DNA from: an uncultured Naasia sp.
GTDB lineage: Bacteria; Actinomycetota; Actinomycetes; Actinomycetales; Microbacteriaceae
Direction: 5' to 3'
DNA length: 64,000 nucleotides
NCBI GenBank assembly: GCA_913778905.1
Contig: CAJYYA010000010.1
Location: 62,001-126,000, forward strand
The first letter of the stretch is position 1; each line of letters opens with the position of its first letter. Below are positions 9,085-17,856 of this stretch, piece after piece. The notes under the pieces are model-generated. The model was not told where the DNA came from and searched no databases. It saw only the letters and a list, made by a program, of their open reading frames with translations. Made by a program: the position numbers and the translations under genes.

Positions 9085-9093
9085 TGTGGATAA
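9085..9093 (-). other. Perfect DnaA-box-like nonamer
   Basis: The minus strand reads TTATCCACA, the classical DnaA-box consensus, in the promoter region of the AbiEi-like gene. It is a single box with no cluster around it and no origin genes nearby, so an origin is not implied. It could also be a regulatory GTTATCCACAG motif. Confidence 0.4.
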
Positions 9094-9110
9094 CGGCCGA
9101 GAAGAGGAAA

Positions 9111-9147
9111 GGGCGCCTCGGGATCACCGTGGTGACCCGAGGCGCCC
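9111..9147 (-). terminator. Rho-independent terminator of the DUF349 gene
   Basis: GGGCGCCTCGGG (9111-9122) pairs perfectly with CCCGAGGCGCCC (9136-9147), and the 13-nt interior can extend the stem (TCACC/GGTGA). On the minus strand the stem is followed by TTTCCTCTTCTC. It begins 17 nt after the DUF349 stop. Confidence 0.85.
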
Positions 9148-9164
9148 TCTTCGCCGTGGCGTGC

Positions 9165-10394
9165 TCAGCCCAGAGCGTCCAGCCAGACCTTGCGAGCCGC
9201 GAGAGCCTCTTCGGCCTCGGCCTGCTTTGCCTTGTCGCCCGAGGCCTTGGCTGCGTCGATGTCGGCCTGCAGCTTCTCGATGGCGGATTCGAGCTGGGCG
9301 GCGAGGCCCTGCGAGCGGGCCTTCTTCTCGGGGTTGGACTTCTGCCAGTGCTCGTCCTCGAGCGCCTTGACGGCGTTCTCGACCTTGCGGAGACGGTCGG
9401 TGACGACGCGCATCTGGTCGCGGGGGACCTTGCCGATCTCGTCCCACCGGCGCTGGATGCCGGTCAGCTTCTCACGCGCGGGGCCCGCCTCGGTCGCGGT
9501 GAGCAGGGGCTCGGCCTCGTCGAGCAGCGCGAGCTTCGCGGTGAGGTTCGCGCTGAACTCCTCGTTCTCCTGGGCATCGATCTCGGCCTTCGCCTGGAAC
9601 AGCGCGTCCCCTGCCGCCTTGAATCGCGCCCAGAGGGCGTCGTCCTGCTTGCGGCCGCCTCGGCCGGCGGCTTTCCACTCGTCGAGCAGATCGCGGTAGG
9701 CGGGGATCCCCTCGGAGCCGCGGGGTGCGAGAGCCTCAGCCCTCTCGACCAAAGCGGTCTTGCGGTTGCGTACATCGCGGTGCTGGTTGTCGAGCTCCGC
9801 GAAGAACGCGCGTCGGTGCTGGTCGATGGTCGAGCGTGCAGCGCGGAACCGCTTCCAGAGCGCGTCGGCCGTGCTCTTGGGGAGACGCGGACCCTCCTGC
9901 TGCTGAGACTGCCAGGACGCGAAGAGGCGCTCCATGGTCGCGGTCGCCTGCTTCCACTGAGTGGTCGCGGGGTCGGATGCTGCGAGTTTCTCGGCCTCGA
10001 CGACGAGCGCCTCGCGCTGGGCGACTGCCTGCTCGAGCTTCTCCTTGGCCTCGGCGCTCTGCTTCTCGGTCAGCTCGGAGACGCCGGTCTTGAGCGCGTC
10101 GAGGCGGGTTCGAAGCGAGGCGAGGTCGCCCACTGCCGCGGCGTTCGCGAGAGCCTCGTCGAGACGGGTGACCCCCTTGGCGACATCCGTCGCGGACGCA
10201 CCGGCCTTGGCGCGCTGCTCGAGCAGCTTCACCTGTCCGTCGAGGTCGGCGAACTTGCGCTCGTAGTAGGCGAGGGCCTCCTCGGGCGTCGTGTCGGGGT
10301 ACTGACCGACCAGCCGCTCGGTGTCGCCCTCGCGGACGTAGACGCTGCCATCGGGATCGACGCGCCCCCAGGGCGCGGAATCGGAGCTACTCAC
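9165..10394 (-). CDS. DUF349 domain-containing coiled-coil protein
   Basis: 409 residues, rich in Ala, Glu, Lys and Arg, with long predicted helices and several DUF349 repeats (signatures such as LWKRFRAA, LWARFKAAGDALF and RRWDEIGKVP). It is a cytoplasmic protein; the family's biochemical role is not established. The open frame runs to 10439, but the GTG at 10392-10394 (protein VSSSDSAPWGRVDPDG) has a GAGGAAG ribosome-binding site at good spacing and gives the usual actinobacterial N-terminus. A TAGGCT -10 hexamer lies upstream and a strong terminator follows. It forms a minus-strand pair with the cyclophilin gene but probably has its own promoter. Confidence 0.85.
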   Translation of the reverse strand: MSSSDSAPWGRVDPDGSVYVREGDTERLVGQYPDTTPEEALAYYERKFADLDGQVKLLEQRAKAGASATDVAKGVTRLDEALANAAAVGDLASLRTRLDALKTGVSELTEKQSAEAKEKLEQAVAQREALVVEAEKLAASDPATTQWKQATATMERLFASWQSQQQEGPRLPKSTADALWKRFRAARSTIDQHRRAFFAELDNQHRDVRNRKTALVERAEALAPRGSEGIPAYRDLLDEWKAAGRGGRKQDDALWARFKAAGDALFQAKAEIDAQENEEFSANLTAKLALLDEAEPLLTATEAGPAREKLTGIQRRWDEIGKVPRDQMRVVTDRLRKVENAVKALEDEHWQKSNPEKKARSQGLAAQLESAIEKLQADIDAAKASGDKAKQAEAEEALAARKVWLDALG

Positions 10395-10460
10395 GGGACT
10401 TCCTCGTGCTCGTCGGGCGGTGTTTCGCGGGCGCGCCACGGACGTGCTCGGCGCATAGAG

Positions 10461-10466
10461 AGCCTA
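10461..10466 (-). promoter_or_regulatory. -10 hexamer of the DUF349 gene
   Basis: The minus strand reads TAGGCT, 66 nt before the chosen GTG start. The same hexamer is used at several other promoters in this window. No convincing -35 was seen. Confidence 0.4.
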
Positions 10467-10565
10467 TTGCACGGCTCCCTCGGCGCACGGTCGGATGACG
10501 AAGACGTGACTGGCGTTCAGGAAGGCGCCATCACGAACCGACGTGACGAGCGCAGCACCCGACGA

Positions 10566-11363
10566 TCACTGCAACTCGAACTCGCGAATGAACGTCGGCA
10601 CGTTCGGCTTGCCGTCGGAACCGCCGCCGGCAACGCCCTTCGACGCGATCTGATCGACGAGCTGGTCGAGACCCGAGGTGACCCGGCCGATGACGGTGTA
10701 CCCGCCGGCAGCATCGGCGGGAATCGTCGTGTCGCCGTAGGCGATGAAGAACTGGGTGGTCATGCTGTAACCGTTCCCGCCCTGACGGGCGAGTGCGATC
10801 GTGCCGGCCGGATACACGTTGTCGGACGGGGCGTTCTCCACGGGACCGAAGGTGAAGCCCGCATCACCGGACCCCTGTCCGTCGGCCGAGCCGCACTGGA
10901 GCACATCGAAACCGCCGTCGGTGAGGCGGTGGCAGGTCTTGCCCGTGTAGAAGCCGGACTGTGCGAGGCTCACGACGGCTGAGACGCCCTGGGGGGCGGC
11001 CGCACCATCGAGCGTGACGCCGAGCTGGACGTCGTTGAGCTGAAGCGTCCCCGTCCAATCACGGCCCGCCGCGATGTCCGCGGAGGGCACGTTTCCGGTG
11101 TTCTCCCCGGCCGGTGCGGACGCGGCCGGATCGGCGGAGGCGCTCGCGCTGGGGGTTGGAGTCGGAACGGGAGTGCCCGGTCCCGAGGTGAAGTACACGA
11201 CCTGGGCAACGGTCGCCAGAGCGACGACACCGACGACCGCGATCGCCGCGACGATGTTGTCGCGCCGACGTCGACGGATCTGATCCGCGTGCACCGTCTG
11301 CTTCGCGTTGAATTCGCGCAAGCGCTGTCGCGCGACCCTGTCTTCGCCTCGTCCAGCTGCCAC
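10566..11363 (-). CDS. Membrane-anchored cyclophilin-type peptidylprolyl isomerase
   Basis: 265 residues. A basic cytoplasmic N-terminus (about 1-36) precedes one membrane segment (about 37-59, [22 protein letters not shown]). A Pro/Ser/Thr/Ala-rich linker follows, then an extracytoplasmic cyclophilin domain (about 105-262): [12 protein letters not shown], the [10 protein letters not shown] segment, [19 protein letters not shown] and a [13 protein letters not shown] end. Such proteins are expected to fold secreted proteins by proline isomerisation. The canonical FHRV motif reads CHRL, as in other actinobacterial members. The start is GTG at 11361-11363. It is divergent from rarA; a TAAGCT hexamer at 11410-11415 may be its -10. 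Confidence 0.85.
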   Translation of the reverse strand: MAAGRGEDRVARQRLREFNAKQTVHADQIRRRRRDNIVAAIAVVGVVALATVAQVVYFTSGPGTPVPTPTPSASASADPAASAPAGENTGNVPSADIAAGRDWTGTLQLNDVQLGVTLDGAAAPQGVSAVVSLAQSGFYTGKTCHRLTDGGFDVLQCGSADGQGSGDAGFTFGPVENAPSDNVYPAGTIALARQGGNGYSMTTQFFIAYGDTTIPADAAGGYTVIGRVTSGLDQLVDQIASKGVAGGGSDGKPNVPTFIREFELQ

Positions 11364-11467
11364 GGTCCGCCCGTATCCTTTCGCCGCGCTCCTCGATCAG
11401 CGCTCGTCCAGCTTAGGACGAGGGGTCCGGACGGGACGACCGGTGCCCCGGTGTCGGCGGCGATCCA

Positions 11468-11473
11468 TAGCAT
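11468..11473 (+). promoter_or_regulatory. rarA -10 hexamer, probably leaderless
   Basis: TAGCAT lies 7 nt before the ATG at 11481. The GGGAGGG that touches this ATG is too close to act as a normal ribosome-binding site, so a leaderless start is the better reading. Confidence 0.4.
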
Positions 11474-11480
11474 GGGAGGG

Positions 11481-12968
11481 ATGAACGGTGCGGCCCGAGG
11501 CGGGCAGACGGGGCTGCGGTCGGGGGCGACTCCGCTCGCTGTGCGAATGAGGCCACGCAGCCTCGACGAGGTGGCCGGCCAGAAGCATCTGCTCGGCCCC
11601 GGATCGCCGCTCGTCGCCCTTGCGGGGGATAGGACAGGCGAGACCGGAGCGGTGTCCGTCATCCTCTGGGGCCCGCCCGGCACCGGTAAGACGACCCTGG
11701 CTCAGGCGATCGCGCACAGTTCGGGCCGTCGTTTCGTCGAGCTGTCCGCCGTGACCGCCGGCGTGAAGGACGTGCGCCAGGTCATGGAGGAGGCGCACTC
11801 GCAGCGTGATCTCTACGGTGTCTCCACGGTGCTCTTCCTCGACGAGATCCACCGGTTCAGCAAGGCCCAGCAGGACGCGCTGCTCCCAGGAGTGGAGAAC
11901 GGCTGGGTCATCCTCGTGGCCGCGACGACGGAGAACCCCTCCTTCTCGGTCATCTCGCCGCTTCTGTCCCGTTCGCTGCTCCTGACCCTGAAGATCCTCG
12001 AAGACGACGACCTGGGGCTCCTCATCGACCGAGCCGTAGCCGATGAGCGGGGGCTCGACGATCGGGTGGAGCTGGAGCCCGACGCGCGAGCCGCCCTCAT
12101 CCAACTCGCGTCCGGTGACGCCCGTCGTGCGCTCACCGCGCTGGAGGCGGCTGCGTTCTCGGCCACCGCGGTCGCCGGTGAGACGGGGTCGTCGTCGGGG
12201 TCGAACGATGGCGAGGACCGCGACGGACTCGTCGAACGAGGCGTCGGGGAGGACGACGAGGACGAGGACGACGTATTCCACGTCGAGGTCTCCGCCGGGG
12301 GAATCGACGAGGGAGCCCCAGCACCTCGCAAGCCGGTCATCACCGCCGAGCTCGTCGCCATCGCCGTGGATCGCGCTCTCCTCCGGTACGACCGTGCGGG
12401 AGACGAGCACTACGACGTGATCAGCGCGTTCATCAAGTCGGTGCGGGGGAGCGACGTCGACGCCTCGCTCCATTACCTGGCCCGCATGATCGAGGCGGGA
12501 GAGGACCCGCGGTTCATCGCCCGCCGCATCATCGTGTCGGCGTCGGAGGACATCGGCATGGCCGATCCGCAGGCGCTCGTCATCGCGATAGCCGCGGCTG
12601 ACGCCGTGCAGTTCATCGGGATGCCCGAGGGTCGGATCCCGTTGGCCGAGGCCGTCGTCTATCTGGCCACGGCACCCAAGTCCAACGCATCCTACCTCGC
12701 GATCGACCAGGCCATCGCCGATGTGCGTCGCGGGCGGATGGGTCCGGTGCCGCTCCATCTGCGGGACGCGCACTATGCCGGGGCCAAGCGACTCGGGCAC
12801 GGTAAGGGGTACCGCTACGCGCATGACGCTGAGCACGGAGTAGCCGAGCAGCAGTACCCGCCCGACGAGCTGAGAGGCGTCGACTACTACCGGCCCACGA
12901 GCAACGGCTACGAGCGGGACGTCACGGCCCGACTCGAGCGGCTCCGCAGGATTGTTCGAGGCGAGTGA
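11481..12968 (+). CDS. rarA: Replication-associated recombination ATPase RarA/MgsA
   Basis: 495-residue AAA+ ATPase of the clamp-loader-like RarA/WRNIP1 family, acting at stalled replication forks. Motifs: [17 protein letters not shown], Walker [10 protein letters not shown] (about 63-71), [18 protein letters not shown], the sensor ATTENPSF, and the C-terminal tetramerisation region with [10 protein letters not shown] and YLATAPKSN. The start was set at ATG 11481; ATG 11472 is an alternative and the frame is open from 11289. Residues 233-285 are an unusual low-complexity acidic insert (Gly/Ser/Asp/Glu) between the lid region and the conserved continuation [11 protein letters not shown]. The assignment is firm, the start less so. 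Confidence 0.93.
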   Translation: MNGAARGGQTGLRSGATPLAVRMRPRSLDEVAGQKHLLGPGSPLVALAGDRTGETGAVSVILWGPPGTGKTTLAQAIAHSSGRRFVELSAVTAGVKDVRQVMEEAHSQRDLYGVSTVLFLDEIHRFSKAQQDALLPGVENGWVILVAATTENPSFSVISPLLSRSLLLTLKILEDDDLGLLIDRAVADERGLDDRVELEPDARAALIQLASGDARRALTALEAAAFSATAVAGETGSSSGSNDGEDRDGLVERGVGEDDEDEDDVFHVEVSAGGIDEGAPAPRKPVITAELVAIAVDRALLRYDRAGDEHYDVISAFIKSVRGSDVDASLHYLARMIEAGEDPRFIARRIIVSASEDIGMADPQALVIAIAAADAVQFIGMPEGRIPLAEAVVYLATAPKSNASYLAIDQAIADVRRGRMGPVPLHLRDAHYAGAKRLGHGKGYRYAHDAEHGVAEQQYPPDELRGVDYYRPTSNGYERDVTARLERLRRIVRGE

Positions 12969-13030
12969 GGGCCCCGGCGGCCAGTCCGGATAGTCAGGCC
13001 CACGATCCGGTGATCCGGCTCGAATGATGA

Positions 13031-13036
13031 TAGGCT
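13031..13036 (+). promoter_or_regulatory. -10 hexamer of rpsD with a long leader
   Basis: TAGGCT lies about 155 nt before the rpsD ATG, leaving a leader of roughly 150 nt. S4 autoregulates its own mRNA in other bacteria, so the leader could hold a control structure, but I see no clear homologous fold. Confidence 0.35.
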
Positions 13037-13192
13037 TCTCGATGGCCTGAAACGGTTCCTGTCTGCGCGGCTGCTAGACGGATCCCCGTTCACGGACCAG
13101 TGCCTGTAGCCGGCCGGTCCCTCAGGACTCAACCTCTCATTTCCCGGCACGCTCGCGCGTGCATCACTTCTGCATGTTTTCGAAGGGAAATC

Positions 13193-13822
13193 ATGACCAC
13201 CAAGTCTCAGGACCGCCGCAAGGTGCGTCTCTCGCGTGCCCTCGGCATCGCGCTCACCCCGAAGGCCGCCCGCTACCTCGAGAAGCGTCCCTACGCTCCG
13301 GGCGAGCACGGTCGCACCAAGCGCAAGACCGACTCCGACTACGCGGTCCGTCTGCGCGAGAAGCAGCGTCTGCGCGAGCAGTACGGCATCCGCGAGAAGC
13401 AGCTCCGCCGCGTGTTCAACGAGGCCCGCCGCACCCAGGGCCTGACCGGTGAGAACCTGGTCGAGCTCCTCGAGCAGCGCCTCGACGCGCTCGTGCTGCG
13501 CGCCGGTTTCGCCCGCACCACCGCGCAGGCTCGCCAGCTCGTCGTGCACCGTCACATCCTCGTCGACGGCCAGCTCGTCGACCGTCCCTCCTTCCGCGTG
13601 AAGCCGGGACAGCTCGTTCACGTCAAGCAGCGCAGCGAGGGCATGGAGCCCTTCCAGGTCGCCGCCGCAGGTGGCCACGCCGAGGTCCTGCCCAAGGTCC
13701 CCGCGTACCTCGACGTCGAGCTCGACAAGCTCCAGGCGCGCCTCGTCCGTCGCCCGCTGCGCGCGGAGGTCCCCGTGACCGCCGACGTCCAGCTGGTCGT
13801 CGAGTACTACGCCGCCCGCTGA
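13193..13822 (+). CDS. rpsD: 30S ribosomal protein S4
   Basis: 209-residue primary 16S rRNA-binding protein. It has the N-terminal RRKVRLSRALGIALTPK segment, the RPYAPGEHG motif, the REKQ repeats and the S4 RNA-binding domain (LVVHRHILVDGQLVDRPSFRV, about 112-135). The open frame extends upstream but the ATG at 13193 with a GAAGGGA site gives the right N-terminus. There are no Cys residues, so this is the zinc-free form. It is monocistronic here, apart from the alpha operon, as in many Microbacteriaceae, and is followed by a strong terminator. Confidence 0.98.
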   Translation: MTTKSQDRRKVRLSRALGIALTPKAARYLEKRPYAPGEHGRTKRKTDSDYAVRLREKQRLREQYGIREKQLRRVFNEARRTQGLTGENLVELLEQRLDALVLRAGFARTTAQARQLVVHRHILVDGQLVDRPSFRVKPGQLVHVKQRSEGMEPFQVAAAGGHAEVLPKVPAYLDVELDKLQARLVRRPLRAEVPVTADVQLVVEYYAAR

Positions 13823-13866
13823 TTCGGCTGTCGTCTCCTACGGCGACGCTTCAGCACCACCGCGAG

Positions 13867-13894
13867 TGCCCGCCTCTGCATGCAGAGGCGGGCA
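13867..13894 (+). terminator. Terminator after rpsD
   Basis: A perfect 28-nt palindrome, TGCCCGCCTCTGCA followed by its reverse complement, 45 nt after the rpsD stop and followed by TTCCGCATTT. Up to 14 bp pair, with a few central bases forming the loop. Confidence 0.8.
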
Positions 13895-13932
13895 TTCCGC
13901 ATTTCACTAGGCTGTACGACGGAGGTTCTGAC

Positions 13933-14328
13933 ATGAGTGGTGGTGACATCGCGGGTCTCATCGCCGCGGGTGTGTTCGCGGTCCTGGTGGCCCTGCTGGC
14001 GATTCCGCTGGTCAAGCTCGGAAAGGTCCTCGATCAGACGACGGCCTCGATCAAGGAGGCTACGGACGGCATCACGCCGATCCTCGACGAGACGACGGAG
14101 ACGATCCGCTCGGCCAACGGCCAGTTGGCCCGCGTCGACACGATCACCTCCAACGTCGCCGAACTGTCCGGCAACGTCTCCGCTCTCGTGGCGCTCTTCG
14201 CGGCGTCCGTCGGCGGTCCGCTCATCAAGCTGGCGGGCTTCAGCGCCGCCGTGCGCGCGGGTGTCGTCGGACTGCGCGGAGCCAAGAAGGCCGAAGACAG
14301 CGTCTCGGGTCGACGGCGCCGCAAGTGA
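13933..14328 (+). CDS. DUF948 domain-containing membrane protein
   Basis: 131 residues. One N-terminal membrane segment (about 7-29, GLIAAGVFAVLVALLAIPLV) is followed by an amphipathic helical DUF948 region (LDQTTASIKEATDGITPILDE) with heptad-like spacing, and a basic tail (GRRRRK). The family's function is unknown; members often sit next to alaS in Actinobacteria, as here. GGAGG precedes the ATG, and a TAGGCT hexamer lies at 13908-13913. It is probably co-transcribed with the next small gene. Confidence 0.85.
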   Translation: MSGGDIAGLIAAGVFAVLVALLAIPLVKLGKVLDQTTASIKEATDGITPILDETTETIRSANGQLARVDTITSNVAELSGNVSALVALFAASVGGPLIKLAGFSAAVRAGVVGLRGAKKAEDSVSGRRRRK

Positions 14329-14380
14329 CGCGAGCGGACGCCCGGTCCGGGTTTCCGACAGCACGAAGGAGAGCTGCGAA

Positions 14381-14575
14381 GTGAGCAAAGTGATCTGGCT
14401 CGCCGCCGGAGTGGTCCTGGGTCTCGGGATCTCCACCCTGAAGGGCCGCACAGCCCCGGAGGGCGGGATCCTCGATGACCTCGACGCCAAGGCGCGCGAG
14501 TTCGGGCGGACCGTCCGAGAGAGCTACCACGCCCGTCAGGATGAGCTCCGCGACGCCATCGGCGGCGAAGAGTAA
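14381..14575 (+). CDS. Small membrane-anchored protein
   Basis: 64 residues starting at GTG 14381, with GAAGGAG at proper spacing. A hydrophobic N-terminus (KVIWLAAGVVLGLGIST) is followed by a charged helical part ending ELRDAIGGEE. I do not recognise a named family. Its position between the DUF948 gene and alaS is common in Actinobacteria and suggests a partner of the DUF948 protein. This is inference from context only. Confidence 0.75.
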   Translation: MSKVIWLAAGVVLGLGISTLKGRTAPEGGILDDLDAKAREFGRTVRESYHARQDELRDAIGGEE

Positions 14576-14602
14576 GGGTGAGCGCCCGTAGTGGCGCGCC
14601 CG

Positions 14603-14608
14603 TAGAAT
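14603..14608 (+). promoter_or_regulatory. -10 hexamer of alaS
   Basis: TAGAAT lies about 120 nt before the alaS ATG. The leader contains two short GC hairpins (CCCGC/GCGGG and GGACG/CGTCC). A 10-nt direct repeat, GCGCCCGTAG, at 14582-14591 and 14596-14605 runs into the hexamer. Confidence 0.4.
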
Positions 14609-14726
14609 CGATCGGTCATCCCCGCGCGTCCCGTGCGGGCTGAGGCGGACGTGCGCGTCCATCCACCACCATCCGTCGCCACCGTGTCCAGGTCGCGACG
14701 CCCAGGAAGGCGAGTGCTACACAGCC

Positions 14727-17378
14727 ATGCAGACTGCTGAGATCCGACGCCGCTGGCTCGACTTCTTCCAGGAGCGGGGCCACACGGTGGTGCCCTCCGC
14801 CTCGCTCGTGAGCGAGGACCCGTCGCTGCTCTTCACAGTCGCCGGCATGGTGCCCTTCATCCCTTATTTGACGGGGGTCGTGCCCGCGCCGTATCCGCGC
14901 GCGACGAGCGTCCAGAAGTGCATCCGCACGCTCGACATCGACGAGGTCGGCAAGACCACGCGTCACGGCACGTTCTTCCAGATGAACGGCAACTTCTCGT
15001 TCGGCGACTACTTCAAGGAAGGCGCGATCGGGTACGCGTGGGAGCTGCTCACCACCTCGGAGGCCGACGGCGGACTCGGGTTCGACGAGGACCGGCTGTG
15101 GGTCACGGTCTACCAGGACGACCAGGAGGCGTACGACCTCTGGCGGAAGCTCGGCGTCTCGGCCAGCCGCATCCAGCACCGCGGCAAGGCCGACAACTAC
15201 TGGCACACCGGTCAGCCCGGGCCCGGTGGGCCCTGCTCCGAGATCTACTTCGACCGCGGTCCCTCCTACGGCGTCGAGGGTGGTCCCGAGGCGGACGAGG
15301 ACCGCTACATCGAGATCTGGAACCTCGTCTTCATGCAGTACCTGCTCACCGAGGTGCGCGGGAAGACCGACTTCACCATCGGCGGCGAGCTGCCCCGCCG
15401 CAACATCGACACCGGCATGGGTCTCGAGCGCGTCGCGTTCCTCAAGCAGGGCGTCGACAACCTCTACGAGATCGACCAGGTCCGTCCGGTCCTCGACCGC
15501 GCCGCTGAGATCTCGGGACGCGCATACGGAGCCGACCACGAGCAGGACGTGCGGATGCGCGTCGTCGCCGATCACGTCCGCAGCGCGCTCATGCTCATGT
15601 CCGACGGTGTCGTCCCCGGCAACGAGGGTCGCGGGTACATCCTGCGTCGCCTCATGCGCCGCACAGTCCGTGCCATGCGCCTCATGGGCGTCGACGCCCC
15701 GACCTTCCCCGAGCTGTTCGCCGCGTCGCGCGACGCCATGAAGAGCGCCTACCCCGAGGTCGACACCAACTGGGAACGACTCTCGCGCATCGCCGTGGGC
15801 GAAGAGGAGACCTTCCTGCGCACGCTGTCGGGCGGTACGACCATCCTCGACGTCGCGGTGGGGAAGACCAAGGAGTCGGGAGCGAGCCAACTTCCCGGTG
15901 ACACCGCCTTCCTGCTGCACGACACGTACGGCTTCCCGATCGATCTCACGCTCGAAATGGCCGAGGAGAACGGCCTCACCGTCGACCGCGGCGCGTTCGA
16001 CCGCCTCATGGCCGAGCAGCGCGGTCGTGCCAAGGCCGACTCCAAGGCCAAGAAGAAGGCCATCGCGGACCTGACGGTCTACAGCGCGTTCCGCGCACAG
16101 GGTGAGACCGCGTTCACCGGATACGAGTACCTGCAGACCGAGACGACGGTCCTCGGCATCCTGCGCGACGGTGCATCGGTGACTTCCGCGAAGGCCGGGG
16201 AGACCGTCGAGATCATCCTCGCGGAGACGTCGCTCTATCCCGAGTCCGGTGGACAGGAAGCCGATGCGGGCAGCATCCTCGGCACCGGATTCGAGCTCGA
16301 GGTCCATGACGTGCAGCGACCCGTCAAGGGCCTGATCTCGCACCGCGTGCTCGTCCGCTCGGGCGAGGTCGGCGTCGGCGACGCCGCCACCACCGTCGTC
16401 GACCCGGTATGGCGCAAGGGCGCCACTCAGGCGCACTCAGCGACGCACCTCATTCATGCTGCGCTGCGCCAGGTGCTCGGCCCCGACGCACACCAGGCCG
16501 GGTCCTACAACAAGGCCGGTTACATGCGCCTCGACTTCAACTGGAACAAGGCGCTCTCGCCCGAGACCCGGAGCGAGATCGAGAACATCGCGAACGACGC
16601 CATCCAGCAGGACTTCCAAGTGGTCACGCGCGTGGTGCCGCTCGACGAGGCGAAGGCCATGGGCGCCATGGCGCTCTTCGGCGAGAAGTACGGCGAGACC
16701 GTCCGGATGGTCGACATCGGCGGTCCGTGGTCACGGGAGCTCTGCGCCGGGACCCACGTCGGATCGAGTGCCGAGGTCGGCCTCATCAACCTCGTGGGGG
16801 AGTCGTCCATCGGGTCGACCAACCGCCGCATCGAGTCGCTCGTCGGTCCTGACGCGTTCCGCGACTTCGCGACCGAGCGTGCCATCGTGGCCCAGCTCAC
16901 GAGCGACCTCAAGGCGCCCCGTGACCAGATCACCGACCGGATCGCCGATCTGATGGCGAATCTCAAGGCTGCCGAGAAGCGCATCGCGGAATTCGAGATG
17001 CAGGCGCTGTCGGCTCGGGTCCCCGCCCTCCTGGAGACGGCCGCGACGATCGGATCGCACCGCGTCGTCGCCGAATCGCTGGGCTCGGTCCGTTCGGCGG
17101 ACGAGTTGCGGTCGCTCGCGCTCTCGGTTCGGGAGCGTCTCGGCGGGGACGCCGTCGTCGCCCTCGCCGGGGACGTCGACGGCAAGCCCGCCGTGATCGT
17201 GACGACCACGCCGGCAGCCCGCGACGCGGGTGTCGCCGCGGGGCCTCTGGCCAAGACGGCGGCCGGCGTGCTCGGCGGTGGTGGCGGCGGCAAGCCGGAC
17301 ATCGCTCAGGGCGGCGGGTCGAACCCGGCCGCGATCCCCGCCGCGCTCGACGCGATCGTCGCGGCGCTCCGGGGCTGA
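14727..17378 (+). CDS. alaS: Alanyl-tRNA synthetase
   Basis: 883-residue class II synthetase that charges tRNA-Ala. The aminoacylation core opens MQTAEIRRRWLDFF and has GMVPFIPYLTG and GNFSFGDYFKEGAI. The editing domain carries the zinc-ligand pattern HSATHLIHAAL and CAGTHVG. The C-terminal oligomerisation/DHHA1 domain ends in the Gly-rich GGGGGGKPDIAQGGG. Length is normal. AGGAAGG lies upstream of the ATG. It is followed four bases later by ruvX, then mltG and the aro genes, the usual actinobacterial order. Confidence 0.98.
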   Translation: MQTAEIRRRWLDFFQERGHTVVPSASLVSEDPSLLFTVAGMVPFIPYLTGVVPAPYPRATSVQKCIRTLDIDEVGKTTRHGTFFQMNGNFSFGDYFKEGAIGYAWELLTTSEADGGLGFDEDRLWVTVYQDDQEAYDLWRKLGVSASRIQHRGKADNYWHTGQPGPGGPCSEIYFDRGPSYGVEGGPEADEDRYIEIWNLVFMQYLLTEVRGKTDFTIGGELPRRNIDTGMGLERVAFLKQGVDNLYEIDQVRPVLDRAAEISGRAYGADHEQDVRMRVVADHVRSALMLMSDGVVPGNEGRGYILRRLMRRTVRAMRLMGVDAPTFPELFAASRDAMKSAYPEVDTNWERLSRIAVGEEETFLRTLSGGTTILDVAVGKTKESGASQLPGDTAFLLHDTYGFPIDLTLEMAEENGLTVDRGAFDRLMAEQRGRAKADSKAKKKAIADLTVYSAFRAQGETAFTGYEYLQTETTVLGILRDGASVTSAKAGETVEIILAETSLYPESGGQEADAGSILGTGFELEVHDVQRPVKGLISHRVLVRSGEVGVGDAATTVVDPVWRKGATQAHSATHLIHAALRQVLGPDAHQAGSYNKAGYMRLDFNWNKALSPETRSEIENIANDAIQQDFQVVTRVVPLDEAKAMGAMALFGEKYGETVRMVDIGGPWSRELCAGTHVGSSAEVGLINLVGESSIGSTNRRIESLVGPDAFRDFATERAIVAQLTSDLKAPRDQITDRIADLMANLKAAEKRIAEFEMQALSARVPALLETAATIGSHRVVAESLGSVRSADELRSLALSVRERLGGDAVVALAGDVDGKPAVIVTTTPAARDAGVAAGPLAKTAAGVLGGGGGGKPDIAQGGGSNPAAIPAALDAIVAALRG

Positions 17379-17382
17379 CCGG

Positions 17383-17853
17383 GTGCGTCACGGAGTCCGG
17401 ATCGGGGTCGACGTCGGCAGGGTCCGCGTGGGTCTCGCCGCAAGCGATCCGTCGGGGTTCCTCGCCTCGCCCGTCGAAACGCTGCAGCGTCGCGGCGACG
17501 AGCTGAGCCCCGTTGTGGCGCGGATCGTCGCCGAGGCCACGGATCGCGATGCCATCGAGATCGCCGTCGGCCTCCCGACCTCGCTCTCCGGCGCCGACAC
17601 GCCGTCGACCACGGACGCACGGATGGTGGCCGACGCCATCGCGGCGGCCACGACGATCCCCGTGCGCCTGGTGGATGAACGGCTGAGCACGGTCTCGGCG
17701 CAGTCCGCTCTGCACCGGTCGGGGCGGAACACTCGCAAGTCGAGATCCGTCGTCGACCAGGTCGCCGCCGTTATACTCCTGCAACACGCACTCGACACGG
17801 AGCGCTCCCGGGGTACTGCCCCCGGTCGTGTGGTCGGGGCCGACGGAGAGTAG
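17383..17853 (+). CDS. ruvX: Putative pre-16S rRNA nuclease / Holliday junction resolvase-like YqgF
   Basis: 156 residues of the YqgF/RuvX RNase H-like family, thought to process the 5' end of 16S rRNA. GVDVGRVRVGLAASD at the N-terminus carries the first catalytic Asp; EIAVGLPTSLSG and VRLVDERLSTVSA with the later acidic residues are present, as is the final Asp in SVVDQVAAVILLQ. The open frame extends into alaS, but GTG at 17383, four bases after the alaS stop, gives the conserved start. It is tightly packed between alaS and mltG. Confidence 0.93.
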   Translation: MRHGVRIGVDVGRVRVGLAASDPSGFLASPVETLQRRGDELSPVVARIVAEATDRDAIEIAVGLPTSLSGADTPSTTDARMVADAIAAATTIPVRLVDERLSTVSAQSALHRSGRNTRKSRSVVDQVAAVILLQHALDTERSRGTAPGRVVGADGE

Positions 17854-17856
17854 GAC

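Noticed and set aside
9085-9093. Replication origin at the DnaA-box-like site
   Set aside because: A single box, with no dnaA/dnaN/gyr genes and no AT-rich unwinding region nearby.
14582-14605. Direct 10-nt repeat GCGCCCGTAG before alaS as an operator
   Set aside because: Two short GC-rich copies at 14-nt spacing are weak evidence in this base composition; noted only with the promoter.
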